From Tilletia caries (lineage: Eukaryota > Basidiomycota > Exobasidiomycetes > Tilletiales > Tilletiaceae): a DNA stretch of 64,000 bases. A program made the position numbers and the translations under genes. Numbering within the stretch: the first letter of the stretch is position 1; each line of letters begins with the position of its first letter. Where the stretch lies: contig JALUTQ010000003.1 of the NCBI GenBank assembly GCA_032718865.1, forward strand, positions 836,001 to 900,000. The letters run 5' to 3'. Positions 1 through 9,653 of this stretch are shown here, one piece after another. The notes under the pieces were generated by a model. The model saw nothing but the letters and a program-made list of their open reading frames with translations. It was not told where the DNA came from and ran no database searches.

Positions 1-2082
1 CGCGCGCAGAGAGGCAACGATGGACGTCCGAGTCATCGTCGCACGAAGCGAGTCTTGTCCGAGCTCGAGTGTGAGTGAAGTGTCGGGGTTGATCTCCTTA
101 TCATCACCGTAGATCGTGTGCAAGATGCTGATGACCATTTTCTGAAGGGACTCCTGATCGACGGAGTTGAACTGGACGGCTGCGCCAGTACCAGCAGCGA
201 CAGAGGTGTACAGGTTGTCGATGTCGTCCTCGTACATCTTCATCGCGACCTGACGTTTGGGTGTGCCCTTGTCCGTTCGTGGAATTGGTACCTCAGGAGA
301 CGCGAACAAGATCATGCTCTTGAAAAGCCTGGCGAAGTCGGGAAGCTCCGCATTGACTTTCTCGATTGTCGGCCACAGTTCGTTGCGCGCCGCTGCGTCC
401 GCTTCCTGGTTGCCTTTTCCGACAGCGTGTTCGGGATCGAGCTCGACGAGGACGCCAACCTGAGGCCGAGCTGTACCGTAAACGAGGGCCGTTCGTACCC
501 AAGGATGTGCCTCCAAGGCCTCTTCCAGGGCCCTGATCGGCGCATTTTCACCATTGGCCAGCACGACCTGATAGAGACACATGGACGTTAGCACCACAGT
601 CTCCGCATTGCTCAGGTCCGTATCATGCTCACGATAGCCTTTTTCCGGCCCCAAATGCGGAACCACTCCGGATAGTCAGGGTGACGCTCTACAAGGTCAC
701 CGGTGGCATACCCTCCAGGTACATTCGATACCGAGCAAGGAATGTCGCCTGCGAGTGCGATGAGCTCGTAGAGATCCGGCACGCCGTCACTGGCCTTCGA
801 GAAGAACTCAAACTTCAGTGTGTGAAGACCGGTGCTGGTCATCCAGTCTGTGTCCAATTTGACGTTGGCAGGCCAGCGATCCGGTTCGCAGTCTGCCAGA
901 ACCGAGGCCTCACTGAGACCGTATGAGTTCACGTGTTTGATGCCAGCGTCGTCCAGAGCGCGCTTTGTCTTGTTCGGCAGGGCAGCGGCACCGTACTTGA
1001 CACCCTTGAGTCGCTTCAGAGCGTCGAGTCCCCCGGGCGTCTCCGTCAGCGCTTTGAGTAGCTGGGGAACGACGGTGATTCCGTCGCAGTTGGACTTGCT
1101 GATAAGAGCGGCCAGTTGCGTTGCCGATGGTGGAGGGCCCATCGGCCCCGTCGTCACCGTATCGCGATTAAGGGCACAATAGATCGGTCCACGAATGTGG
1201 ACCATCAGCTGGTAAAGAGCACAAATAGCGTTAGTGATGAGGAAGGTGCACTGTTGAAGCGGCGCTCGATCTCACATGGAAGAGTGGCGCCAGGCTGATG
1301 TGATTTTCGCCTTGAATATTTCCCAGTGTCATAGCACGGGCCGTCTCTACCATGATTTGATGGGTGTACGGACAGATCGTTGGGACCATTCCCGACGATC
1401 CAGATGTGTGGACAAACCAGATCGGTCGCTTCCATTCCAGCTCGTCGTCGAGCTCGTAGGGAAAGACACCGCACGTCTCTTTGCGGTCGTCAAGCTCTTC
1501 CTGAGAGGGAATTGGAGCGAGTGTGGGAGCGAGACCGACCTGACGCTTCGCAAGCTCATCCCCGACAGACTTTGCAACAGCTTCGTATACCGACGAGAAA
1601 ATGATGCGTTCAATCCCTTCCTGGACCAGCATGTCGACCAGAACATTGATGCTGTTGCGTGGCGAGGGGAGGAGCACCTGTTCGGAAATAATAACGATTA
1701 GAAGGGCTGCCAGATGTTCAGTGCGAATCGAGCATGCACATACAGAGTTACCACACTTGATCAACGCATACAGAGCGATGCACGAAGCCAGTTCCGTCGA
1801 CAGGAACACGGCGACCTTGATTGGCTCCGTGGCCTGCTGCTCGTTCTTGCCGCGCACCGGCCATCCGCGTTCGCTGAAAAGAAACGCACCGGCATCGACG
1901 AGCTGGTTGAAATCCTTCCATGTCGTTTCGCGCCATGGCAACGTCTTCAACGACTGCACGTCGTCCCAGCTGAACAAGGGATCGCGGCGAGCCACGCCGT
2001 CAGGGTTCTCCTGGGCGGCCCAAGCCAGGAGCTTCGGGACGAGGATCGGTTCTTTGGAAGTTGTCATTGATAGTTGAGTCAT
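1..2082 (-). CDS. Adenylate-forming reductase (NRPS-like), copy A, 3' part missing
   Basis: This is the N-terminal part of an A-T-R adenylate-forming reductase, which activates a carboxylic acid as AMP ester, loads it on a carrier domain and reduces it. Exon 1 (about 1276-2082) begins MTQLSMTTSKEP and contains the ATP-binding core HTSGSSG. An intron follows LAPLFH. Exon 2 (to about 633) carries the pocket and A5-type motif NSYGLSEAS and the motif GYATGDL. Exon 3 (567 to the window edge) continues toward the carrier domain. The frame is open throughout: the A-run at 415-418 has four bases, giving GKGNQEADAA, whereas copy B has five. The thiolation serine and reductase domain would lie beyond position 1. 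Upstream are minisatellite units and a weak TATA. The family assignment rests on motifs; the substrate is unknown. Confidence 0.85.
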
Positions 2083-2083
2083 C

Positions 2084-2123
2084 TTGAGGCTGGAGGGATG
2101 GATGAGGCTGGAGGGATGAGGCT
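2084..2123. repeat. Minisatellite in 5' leader of copy A
   Basis: About two and a half imperfect copies of a GAGGCTGGAGGGATG unit lie just upstream of the copy A start codon. The equivalent place in front of copy B (16844-16913) holds about five units, so the array length differs between the duplicates. Confidence 0.6.
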
Positions 2124-2149
2124 AGCTCCTCCTTGGTTGAAGTCATCTT

Positions 2150-2160
2150 GGTTATATACC
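2150..2160 (-). promoter_or_regulatory. TATA-like box of copy A
   Basis: On the minus strand this reads GGTATATAAC, about 70 bp upstream of the copy A ATG. The matching site in copy B is the longer GTATATATAAGC, so the two promoters differ at the core element. The assignment is from position and sequence only. Confidence 0.4.
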
Positions 2161-2532
2161 TTTGCCATCGGAAAGTTGCAAGATGGGATCTGGGAGTTCG
2201 GCTGAAACGAGTACCTCATTTGGTCCAATACCCGGTGCAAGATCATCAACACGGGCCTTCGCCGGCCTTCAGCGCTTCAGCGTTCCTGCGGAGGGAGAGA
2301 AGCGCTGGGCAATGTCATGCTGTCTTGGGGCTCACGCCGACACGAGAAAAGCGAGCACCCTGCGAACCGGCAGAAGGGAAGTGGGGCTTACCGGAGCTGG
2401 CGAGAGAGAAGAAAGGCAACGGCGTGAGGTCCAAGCTTGCCAATGGGGTCCAAGCTCGGTGAATGGCTGCAATGTCCAATTGAACTGGGCTAAAGAAGCT
2501 GCCAAAGAGGAATATAGGTCAATGCGAACAGC

Positions 2533-2539
2533 CAGCGCA
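2533..2539. repeat. Target site duplication, left
   Basis: CAGCGCA, repeated at 4348-4354 directly after the right terminal repeat and present once at 17332-17338 in the empty paralogous site. Confidence 0.9.
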
Positions 2540-2603
2540 CTCAGGAAAAGTGGACCGGATGTTGAGACGCTGCTGACGCTCCTGAGACGCTGTTTAGACG
2601 CTG
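2540..2603 (+). repeat. Left terminal inverted repeat
   Basis: 64 bp, matching the reverse complement of 4284-4347 except at two positions (near 2560 and 2573). Confidence 0.92.
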
Positions 2604-4283
2604 TGGTTCTGGGCGTCTCAGCACCGCGTGTGATGCGTGCCGACAGCGTCTCAAGAGCGGGAGACACGCTATCCATCCGCTGCGTACACAAAAGAGGCGG
2701 TCGACAGCGTGTCTCCCGCTGTGGACACGTTGTTGACACGCTCTTCTTCCACTTCTCTTCCACTGCCTTCCTGCTTTGTACATACGCTTCTCACACGCTG
2801 CTCATACACACACACGCTTTCATTACGCTGACAACTCTTGGAAGTGGTTTCCCGTGATGTCTCGTTTCGCGCGCGACGTCGAAGGCAGATGGAGCGGAGG
2901 ACCGAGAGTCGAAAAGAGGCCAGAAGAATGCGAGGGAGGGCCGAAGACGGCAATACATGCGCAGAGTGCTGCCATTGCTACTTACTGACAGCTGAGGAGA
3001 GCCCGGCGGAGCTCTCCGGGCCTCGGCGGCCGAGGACTGCGCAACCTTGCCGGAAACTTGCAATGGTGACGATGTGCGTATCAAGACGGCGACGACGGAT
3101 GCGTTCTGGACTTGAGCGAGCAGCTGTTTGTTACCGGGGGATGAAGGTGAAAAGAAGTTAGTGTTTGCCTGCAATGTAGGCACGCATATATGCGGCTATG
3201 CGCTGCGCTGGCTCAACGAAGAAAGCAAGTCAGGGAAGACTCACTTTCGCGTTGTACAACCTCAGTACTGACGAGGGTGAGCCATAACCGCCTTCCTGGT
3301 CTGTGTGGGAAGTCCAGTGGCTCTGAGCTGGAGCCTGCGGGGCGAGAAGTCAGGGATGATGGGGTCAAAGGAGGAAGGTGCAAGTCCTCACTCCTCATCT
3401 GCGAAGCAAGCCATCGCCTTGCGTTTGAAGCGCGGTTGTACAGCCTTTATCAATCCAACGGAGAATGAAAGGTCAGCATCCAGACGTCAGTGTAGAGGAA
3501 GAGATCCGGAAAGAAAGGGGGCGAACGAAGAGAAAAGGACTCACCCTCAGGCAATCTGTACTCTGTATCCCACCCTTGCATGATTGCATCCTTCGCACCC
3601 GCCCCTTCTCCGTCCTACGCCAACCTTCTGTGGTGGGTGCTGCGCTTCTTGGGAAATGGGGAATGTGCTGCTGGAGAATGAAAGTAGTGTCAGTACATAC
3701 CTGATGGCACCGTAAGTCGATTGAGCGGTGAGCCTCGCATCACTCACACGAGCTCGAGGCTAAAGCAGCGAAAGCGCAACGCGGCAAGCTTTGGGCCTTG
3801 AGATCTTGAGGATGCGCAAACGTGCGCTGGTGCGAACTGCGGGTGGGAGAAGCGGGAGCGCAGATGTATGAGAGAGTGAAGGAGATGGTTAGCTGATGAG
3901 TGATGGCTGCCTGCGCAGTGCAGAGCTGGTGAGTGGTGGTAAACTTGTCTGTCGCACGCTAAGTCTTCTGATGCAACGTCTTGACAGCGTGTTACCATGG
4001 AGCATGCTTGGTCGACAGGCTGGCGGGCGACGACGGAGCACAAGGTTGTGGAGAGAAGCGGCTTCGCAGCGTATCGGAAACGAGCGCGCTGGTCCGGCTT
4101 CGCTGCTTGGAGGCTTGAAGAATGTTGCTGTGTGGGAGCATCGTGTCCATGGCGTGTCGGCAGCGGGATTGATACGCTGTTAGAAGATGGCGATGTTGGG
4201 TCGAAAGCAGGCTCGTGCTGGGCGCGAGTCAACAGCGTGTCCCGCCAGCTGCAAATCCGATGTCACGTGGACTCGCGTCTGAG

Positions 4284-4347
4284 CAGCGTCTAAACAGCGT
4301 CTCAGGAGCGTCAACAGCGTCTCAACGTCCGGTCCACTTTTCCTGAG
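4284..4347 (-). repeat. Right terminal inverted repeat
   Basis: Reverse complement of 2540-2603 with two mismatches. It ends in ...TTTTCCTGAG immediately before the CAGCGCA duplication. Confidence 0.92.
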
Positions 4348-4354
4348 CAGCGCA
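4348..4354. repeat. Target site duplication, right
   Basis: CAGCGCA, the second copy of the 7-bp duplication flanking the 1.8-kb element. Confidence 0.9.
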
Positions 4355-4394
4355 TGACAGAGACGAAACGGAAAAGGAAAGATCCGGAGTGCGG

Positions 4395-4865
4395 GGAGTG
4401 CGAAAAACTGCCCCCCGCCCGATCTGCCTTAGGCAGGTCTGAAAAGGCAGATCGGCCAAAAATTCGGAGAAAATCCGAAATCTGCCCCCCAAACCCAATA
4501 TCTGCCTCTCGGATCCCTAATAGGGGTCTGGCCCAGACTTATGAGACCCACTTTCTGAAACACAGGGTCTTGAGGAGATGGCCCGAGCGCCTGAGGCAGC
4601 CACAGGGAAAAAACGGCAGCTTTTCAACCTTTTGGGGCAGTTTCCATAGGCAGTTTTGGCTAAACCAGTCCAGAATCCGATTTCTGCCTCCTGCTGCCCT
4701 GAGGCAGCTCATGATTTTGGGGGTAGATCTAGAGAACCACTGGCTGCCAACCGGGATCTGCCCCTGAGGCAGAAAAGGCAACTAGGCAGGTTTGGATTTC
4801 TGTGTGGAGTGTTGGAAAACTTGCCCCAGGGGCAGGTGTGGCAGGTGTGGCAGTTTTTGCCAATG
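4395..4865. mobile_element. 471-bp MITE-like insertion with 11-bp flanking repeats
   Basis: The 11-bp direct repeat CCGGAGTGCGG occurs at 4384-4394 and 4866-4876. The enclosed DNA has short imperfect inverted ends: AAAAACTGCC near 4403, and its complement GGCAGTTTTT ending near 4858. The interior is full of CTGCC/GGCAG words and small palindromes such as TGCCTTAGGCA and TGCCCCAGGGGCA. The corresponding stretch of the duplicate (about 17365-17380) has no insertion. An 11-bp duplication is in the range known for Mutator-like elements, but the ends are too short to assign a family. There is no coding capacity. Confidence 0.7.
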
Positions 4866-5462
4866 CCGGAGTGCGGACATCGTCGGACTGGCGCAGAAGG
4901 CAAAGGAGAGCGGTCAGCATGGATGCATGGATGAGTCAACAGCGTTCATTGGTCAACTGAACAGGGAAAAGGTCAGTGCGATCATTCGGCGCAGAACAGA
5001 GCCGAAACAGAAGAGGTGAGATCCGGAGAGCCGACATCGTCGGACTGGCGCAGACGGCAGAAGCCAAAGGAGAGAGGTCACCGGTCACCATGGTGATGCT
5101 GATGATGGTGATAGTTCGATTTAAGCCGGTCGCTGGCAGACGATGGCGGTCAGCGGTAAAACTGATGGGTGAGCGGTGAGCCAAGACGGTCTGGTAAAGA
5201 GCGCATTTTTGTGCGCTTTCCCCTGGTTGTCTCTCGCTCTACCTTTTCTCCTTTCATCCTTTACAGCTGTTGTGAGAACCCGTCAAGCAAATGGCTCAAC
5301 GTTCGATAGGATGGCGATACAGCGCGCGGGGGGAGGGGCGGGGAGGACGGAGGCGGATAAAACCCGCCCGAAGGTTCTGGTTAATTTGGCGGAGTCCGAA
5401 GGGTTTATCCGACCTTTTAGGTCCGAACCCGAACCCTTCCGCGGTTCCGCCTCATCAGCGAC

Positions 5463-6071
5463 CACTGCCACCTTGGGTGGCGGTTTAGAGGGTTTAAAAC
5501 ACCCCCTAGAATCGCAGTGTTTTAGCTGCCGTAAAAATTCTGGATTGGTTCCGTTTTTCGTGGTCCTAAAACATCACTAAAAAAGATCCTAAAACGGATG
5601 AACTTAAATTTTGTTGAGACTCTGAAATTGCCCTCGCACAGCTGGCTCGCTCCCTTGGTTGCATGCAGTCTGCCACCACCCCCACGACAGCACGGTGCCC
5701 TCAGCAACGTCCAACCACCTCCCTCGCGTGAAATTCGCCTCAAACGTCGATGTTGCGTCTTTGTTTGGTTCGTCGTTCTGCTCGTTTGCTCTGTATGAGC
5801 GATTTCTGGGTGGCCAAAAAATTCCACGTGACTGAAGGTCACGTGGCAACACCACTGCTGCGTTGTTTTAGGCACTCTAGAACACAATGTTAAAACAGGA
5901 GCGATTTGCATGGGGTAGATCATGGTTTTTGGGTGCTGAAAAAGTGCAAATGCCTTAGGAAACTCTAGAACAGCTTGAAAGCAAGTGCGTTTCATGAAAT
6001 TCTAAAAATCCCCTGAAACATTGTTTTAAGTTTTTTTTTAAGTCGCTTAAAACAACCCACTGGTGGCAGTG
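5463..6071. mobile_element. Candidate AT-richer TIR insertion, about 609 bp
   Basis: The block starts CACTGCCACC and ends with its complement GGTGGCAGTG. Both ends continue into weakly similar GTTTTA-containing sequence, and GAC lies on both outer sides. The interior is visibly AT-richer than its surroundings, with repeated CTAAAAC/GTTTTAG words. No gene is seen. The duplicate offers no empty site because homology has already faded. This may be an old non-autonomous element. Confidence 0.35.
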
Positions 6072-6375
6072 GACTAGCCGTTCCCGAACGCGAACTATTA
6101 ACTAACAATTATCAAGTGAGGCCACTGGGTGTGTCCGGACTTAGTCCATTGACCAGTCCAATGCAGTTTCTAATAACGCCCATAACAGCGCCGCGCAGCG
6201 GAGCTTTACAAATTTCAAACCTCTCAGATGGAACTTCCTAATGAAACTGTACACTTCGATTGTAGCTGAACAGAAGCGGGCTGCTTACACAAAGAGAGAG
6301 AGAAAAGAGTGCGAACACGATGCCTTCACCTCCCATCAGACCATCTCCACTTTCTATCGTCTTTGTCACACAACA
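6072..6375. other. Leader region before the recombinase gene
   Basis: No separate gene is seen. An in-frame ATG at 6241 could extend the recombinase N-terminus by 45 residues, but the ATG at 6376 has the better context (ACAACAATGG). Confidence 0.4.
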
Positions 6376-9300
6376 ATGGCAGGCAGCAAGCGCAAGGCAA
6401 AAGATACCTCGGCCGTGATGACAGCCGCGAGCACTAGCAACGCCGTGGCTGTGATTCCTGCGGCTGGTATCGCTCCAAAGCCTCTCACTCCGGCCGAGCT
6501 AGAGATGTCCATGCAGGCGTCGATGCTCCGGACGGTCACACGGGCAATTGATGTGCGACCCCCCTAACACATCGCGTACCTACAATCCAAAGCAGCAGGA
6601 GTGGAGGAAGTGGTGCGAAGAGAAAGGTTTCGAGGCGATGACACAGTGAGTATTTGATCAATTGGTGGCAGTCAGTGGTGCCATGTCATCTCTTCCCGCA
6701 AGCTGACAGTGGTCCCTTATCTTCTCTCTGTTTGCAAGGTATCAAGTTACTTCTGCAAAGTTGCATCTGTTTCTGGAAGAGCGGGTTCTTCATCGTGCGC
6801 CAAAGCGACAGAAGAAGTCCCTCGGCGGGGATGGCGTGGTGGTGAAGAAGACGCTTTCGGATAGCACCGTGAAGCTATACGTCGCCGCCGTCATTGATCT
6901 CTACACACAGCAGCAAGCTCGCGGAGTCAACTCGGCCGCTCATCCACGCCCTGGTCCGGTCCGGATGATGCTCGGTACTCGGACGCTCGAGGAACGGGAT
7001 CGCAAGAAGCGCGAGTATGTGGATCGTGGCATTGGTGAGTGATGATGATGTTTGATCTTCCTCCTCTCTCAGTCTGTTTCCTCCTTTCACCATGTTCTTC
7101 GCCTTGAGCTCATCATGGTTCTCTTCCTTTGTTTGTCAGGGACTGCACTTGACGGATACAGTCAGACTCAATTCGGGGATGTCAGCAACTACTTCCTCTT
7201 GCGCAACAGCGAGATAGGGCTGCGAGACCGACTGGCTTTCCTTATCTCTCATTACGCCCTTCTACGAGGAGACAACGCGCGGAAACTTGAGCTCGCCGAC
7301 CTTCACCATCTCGAGCTGGAAGGGGAAGGCCCCTCAAGTTGCTTTGCCGTGGTACTGTTGCTGGCCAATGGAAAAACGAATCAAGCAGGTCGAGTGGAGT
7401 ACGGGTCGTTTATGCGCAACAGGGATGTCCAGCTGTGTCCAGTTGGTGCACTGGCTCTCTACCTGTTTTCGAGGTGAGTATGAACCCTACTAGGTCTGCT
7501 GCTTTCTTGTGCTGGCGCGTCGTTGTTCCGTTCTGTCCATCCTCTCTGACTGCCTCATCCATTGTTCAATCGACTTATATTGCTGTAGATTCCATCACAG
7601 CGCTGAAGCATTCCCCGACTTGAGCCAATCATCTCTGTGGTACGATATGAAGGTGATCAAGGCTCCAAAGAGCAGCACCGACCCGATTGGCGACGAGACT
7701 CATGGCAAGGCGCTGGACGCGGCGTTCAAAGCGTGCGGGGTCTTGACCACCGCCAAAACCCATGCAGCTCGAAAGTCCGGCGCTCAACTCGCTGAGGCTA
7801 AGGGTGCGCCTGAGGCTTCGGTCAGGAGAGCGGGTCGGTGGAACCAGACGACGATGGAGACGTGCTACTTGACCCGCCTACCGCGACCGGTGCTTCGCGT
7901 TCATGCCGGGTTCCATGCGGACGGCGGGTCTTACTTCCTCCGTCGCGACGTTCCCCCTCCTCAGGAGCTCCTTGAGCGCGTCTTCCCTCAAGCTGATGCA
8001 TGGTGAGTAGTCTCTGTGAACCCCTTCCCAGCCCCTCTTCTTCTCTCCTCCCTTTTCTCCTTGCCGCTGTCTCTTCCTCTCCCTATCCACCCACCTTCCC
8101 CTCTCCCTACCTCTGGCGTCTTTCTCCTCCCAGCTGCTCTGCTCCCCTTCTTCGCTCGCCTGCCCTCCGCTTGCACTTGCCTTGCCCTGCTGCCCGCCCA
8201 GGTGCTGCTCTCCTCTCTGGACAGTGCGCGCGTGACTGCGGTTGCGCAGCCAGGTTGGTTGTGGTCAAGTTGTGGCGGCTGCGCGGGCGTAGTTGCATCC
8301 ATCCATCCATCCATCCATCCATCTGCTCGGTCGGGTCGGTCGCTCTTCCCTTCTCTTTCTGTTCCCGTTCTTCTCTCCCTTCGTTCTCTTGCACTCTCTG
8401 CCTCTCTCTCTCTTCTCTGCTCCTAACTGATGTGAATCCTTCCATTCGTTTTGTGCTGTTCAGGGATACTGCCATCGCTAGCGGACAGGCTGCGGATGGT
8501 TCACCGGTCGAAATCAACATCGCATCGCGTGCTTTCGTGCGCATCCTCATTCGCCTTCGTCCCGTCCTGCTGCAGGATGCTGTGCTGCTGAAGAAAGAGT
8601 TTCCGCAGCTCTATCTCTGGAGCCATGCCATGTTCCACTCCGACGCATTCATCAGCTACGAGAACGAGCTCCTCAGGACACTCGAGAAGCCTGACACATC
8701 GGGCGACGACCAGCTGCGCGCGGTTCTGCCTTTGCTCGCCGAGCAGATCCAGGCACACTCTTCGGCCACGCAGCAGCACGTCGATGAAGGTCTCAAGGAG
8801 CTGCGGGAGGACGTTGAACGCGACCTTGAAATGGTGGTCGAGCTGCTGCACGGGATGAGAGAGCAGCAACAGCAGCAGACAAACGAGCTGCACGCAACCT
8901 TGCGTGGTATTCTGGGGTTCCTTCTTGCTGCAAATGGTGGCTCGTCTCTTTCATCTCGTGAGTAGTGCTGGCCCTGTGCGTTGATCCTACTCACTAGGTG
9001 ATTGATCTGTCCTTGCCTTTCTCCATCACTTGTCACTTGTCTCTCAGCCTCTTCTCTTGCTGGCCCTTCGTCCTCTTCTGTGACATCACCCTCGTCTTTG
9101 ATCTCAGCAGCATCAGCAGCAGCAACCACCTCCGCAGTTTCACGTATCGGTCAGCGCTCTAGACTTCACGGCCTCTCGGCCACATCCTCTTCGTCTCCCT
9201 CTCTCGTCGCCAAGGTCATGCCGGCCATGGAGCAGGACAGAGGAATCAGCTCTTGCGCTGAGCTCTGGCGGGAGTACAAGGATGGTCTGAAGGGAATGTT

Positions 9301-9562
9301 GTCGGTGGAAAGAATGGACGAGGAGTGGGGCGCGGCTTGGCGATCATCCGAGAAGGACCGCAAGCACTACGAGCGTCGAATGCGCATAATCAGCAAAATA
9401 AAGGACCTCGCCATCGAGAAGAAGGTGTCGGAGAGGGTGGCATTGGTTATGCTGGAGCATGCTAGGAATCAGCTCCCGAACAAGTCATTGGCAAAGTTGT
9501 CGGATCATATACGACAGGGCAAGGAGCTGACGTATCTTGATCTGTCTCTTAACGCTGTATAG
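6376..9562 (+). CDS. Crypton-type tyrosine recombinase with Gcr1_C-like C-terminal domain
   Basis: This is the recombinase of a Crypton DNA transposon, a class that moves by tyrosine-recombinase strand exchange. Exons: 6376-6645 (with one frame problem), 6739-7034, 7140-7473, 7589-8002, 8464-8957 and 9048-9562. The phases close to 773 residues if one C of the run at 6560-6565 is discounted, or 760 if 6553-6592 is a 40-nt intron. Catalytic signature: first Arg in LLRGDNARKLELADL, HAAR at 7761-7772, Trp of GRW (7839-7841) and nucleophile Tyr (7866-7868) in METCYL. A coiled, Gln-rich segment follows, then a Gcr1_C-like domain (ELWREYKDGL, ERRMRIISKI). Intron 5 (8003-8463) is long and contains an ATCC microsatellite. 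All catalytic residues are kept, so activity is possible if the frame problem is an intron. Domain names come from motif recognition. Confidence 0.85.
8296..8323. repeat. (ATCC)n microsatellite
   Basis: About seven tandem ATCC units inside the 461-nt intron of the recombinase gene. Confidence 0.8.
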
Positions 9563-9653
9563 TCGAATCGCTCTTCTCTTTCTACTGTATTCTCCCATCT
9601 CACTACTCTTTCCTACTTGTATCTTTCCTACTTGTATCCATTGTCCTGTCATT

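Larger units (their letters stand above)
2540..4347. mobile_element. 1,808-bp TIR transposon, non-autonomous
   Basis: The element has 64-bp terminal inverted repeats, 2540-2603 and 4284-4347, with two mismatches. They begin CTCAGGAAAAGTGGACCGG and continue into GACGCTGT-type repeats. It is flanked by the 7-bp direct repeat CAGCGCA (2533-2539 and 4348-4354). The duplicated locus at 17332-17338 has a single CAGCGCA in the same flanks, which is the pre-insertion empty site. Subterminal regions carry many GACACGCT/AGCGTGTC motifs on both strands. I see no transposase. The interior (2605-4283) has no convincing gene, although minus-strand splice-like signals around 3480-3760 could be a captured host-gene fragment. 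The superfamily is not clear: 7 bp is close to but not the 8-bp duplication typical of hAT elements. Confidence 0.92.
1..5310. repeat. Segmental duplication, left copy (interrupted by insertions)
   Basis: Positions 1 to about 2539, and then 4348-4394 and 4866 to about 5310, align with 14760 to about 17810. The offset is 14,759 before the A-run at 415 and 14,760 after it. Much of the coding part is almost identical, while the noncoding upstream part is more diverged. Homology fades near 5310/17810. The left copy is longer because it carries two inserted elements (2540-4347 and 4395-4865). A sub-repeat containing GACATCGTCGGACTGGCGCA occurs twice in this copy (from 4875 and from 5033). Confidence 0.85.

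Noticed and set aside
2605..4283. Transposase inside the TIR element
   Set aside because: All open frames are short and without recognisable motifs on both strands.
4395..4865. CTGCC-rich block as a structured RNA gene
   Set aside because: The palindromes are better explained as transposon substructure given the 11-bp flanking repeats and its absence from the duplicate.
8000..8463. Open frame running from the recombinase into 8464-8965 through a Ser/Leu-rich stretch
   Set aside because: The 8003-8463 part has intron ends (GTGAGT, TTCAG), pyrimidine tracts and a microsatellite, and splicing it keeps the phase of the recombinase.
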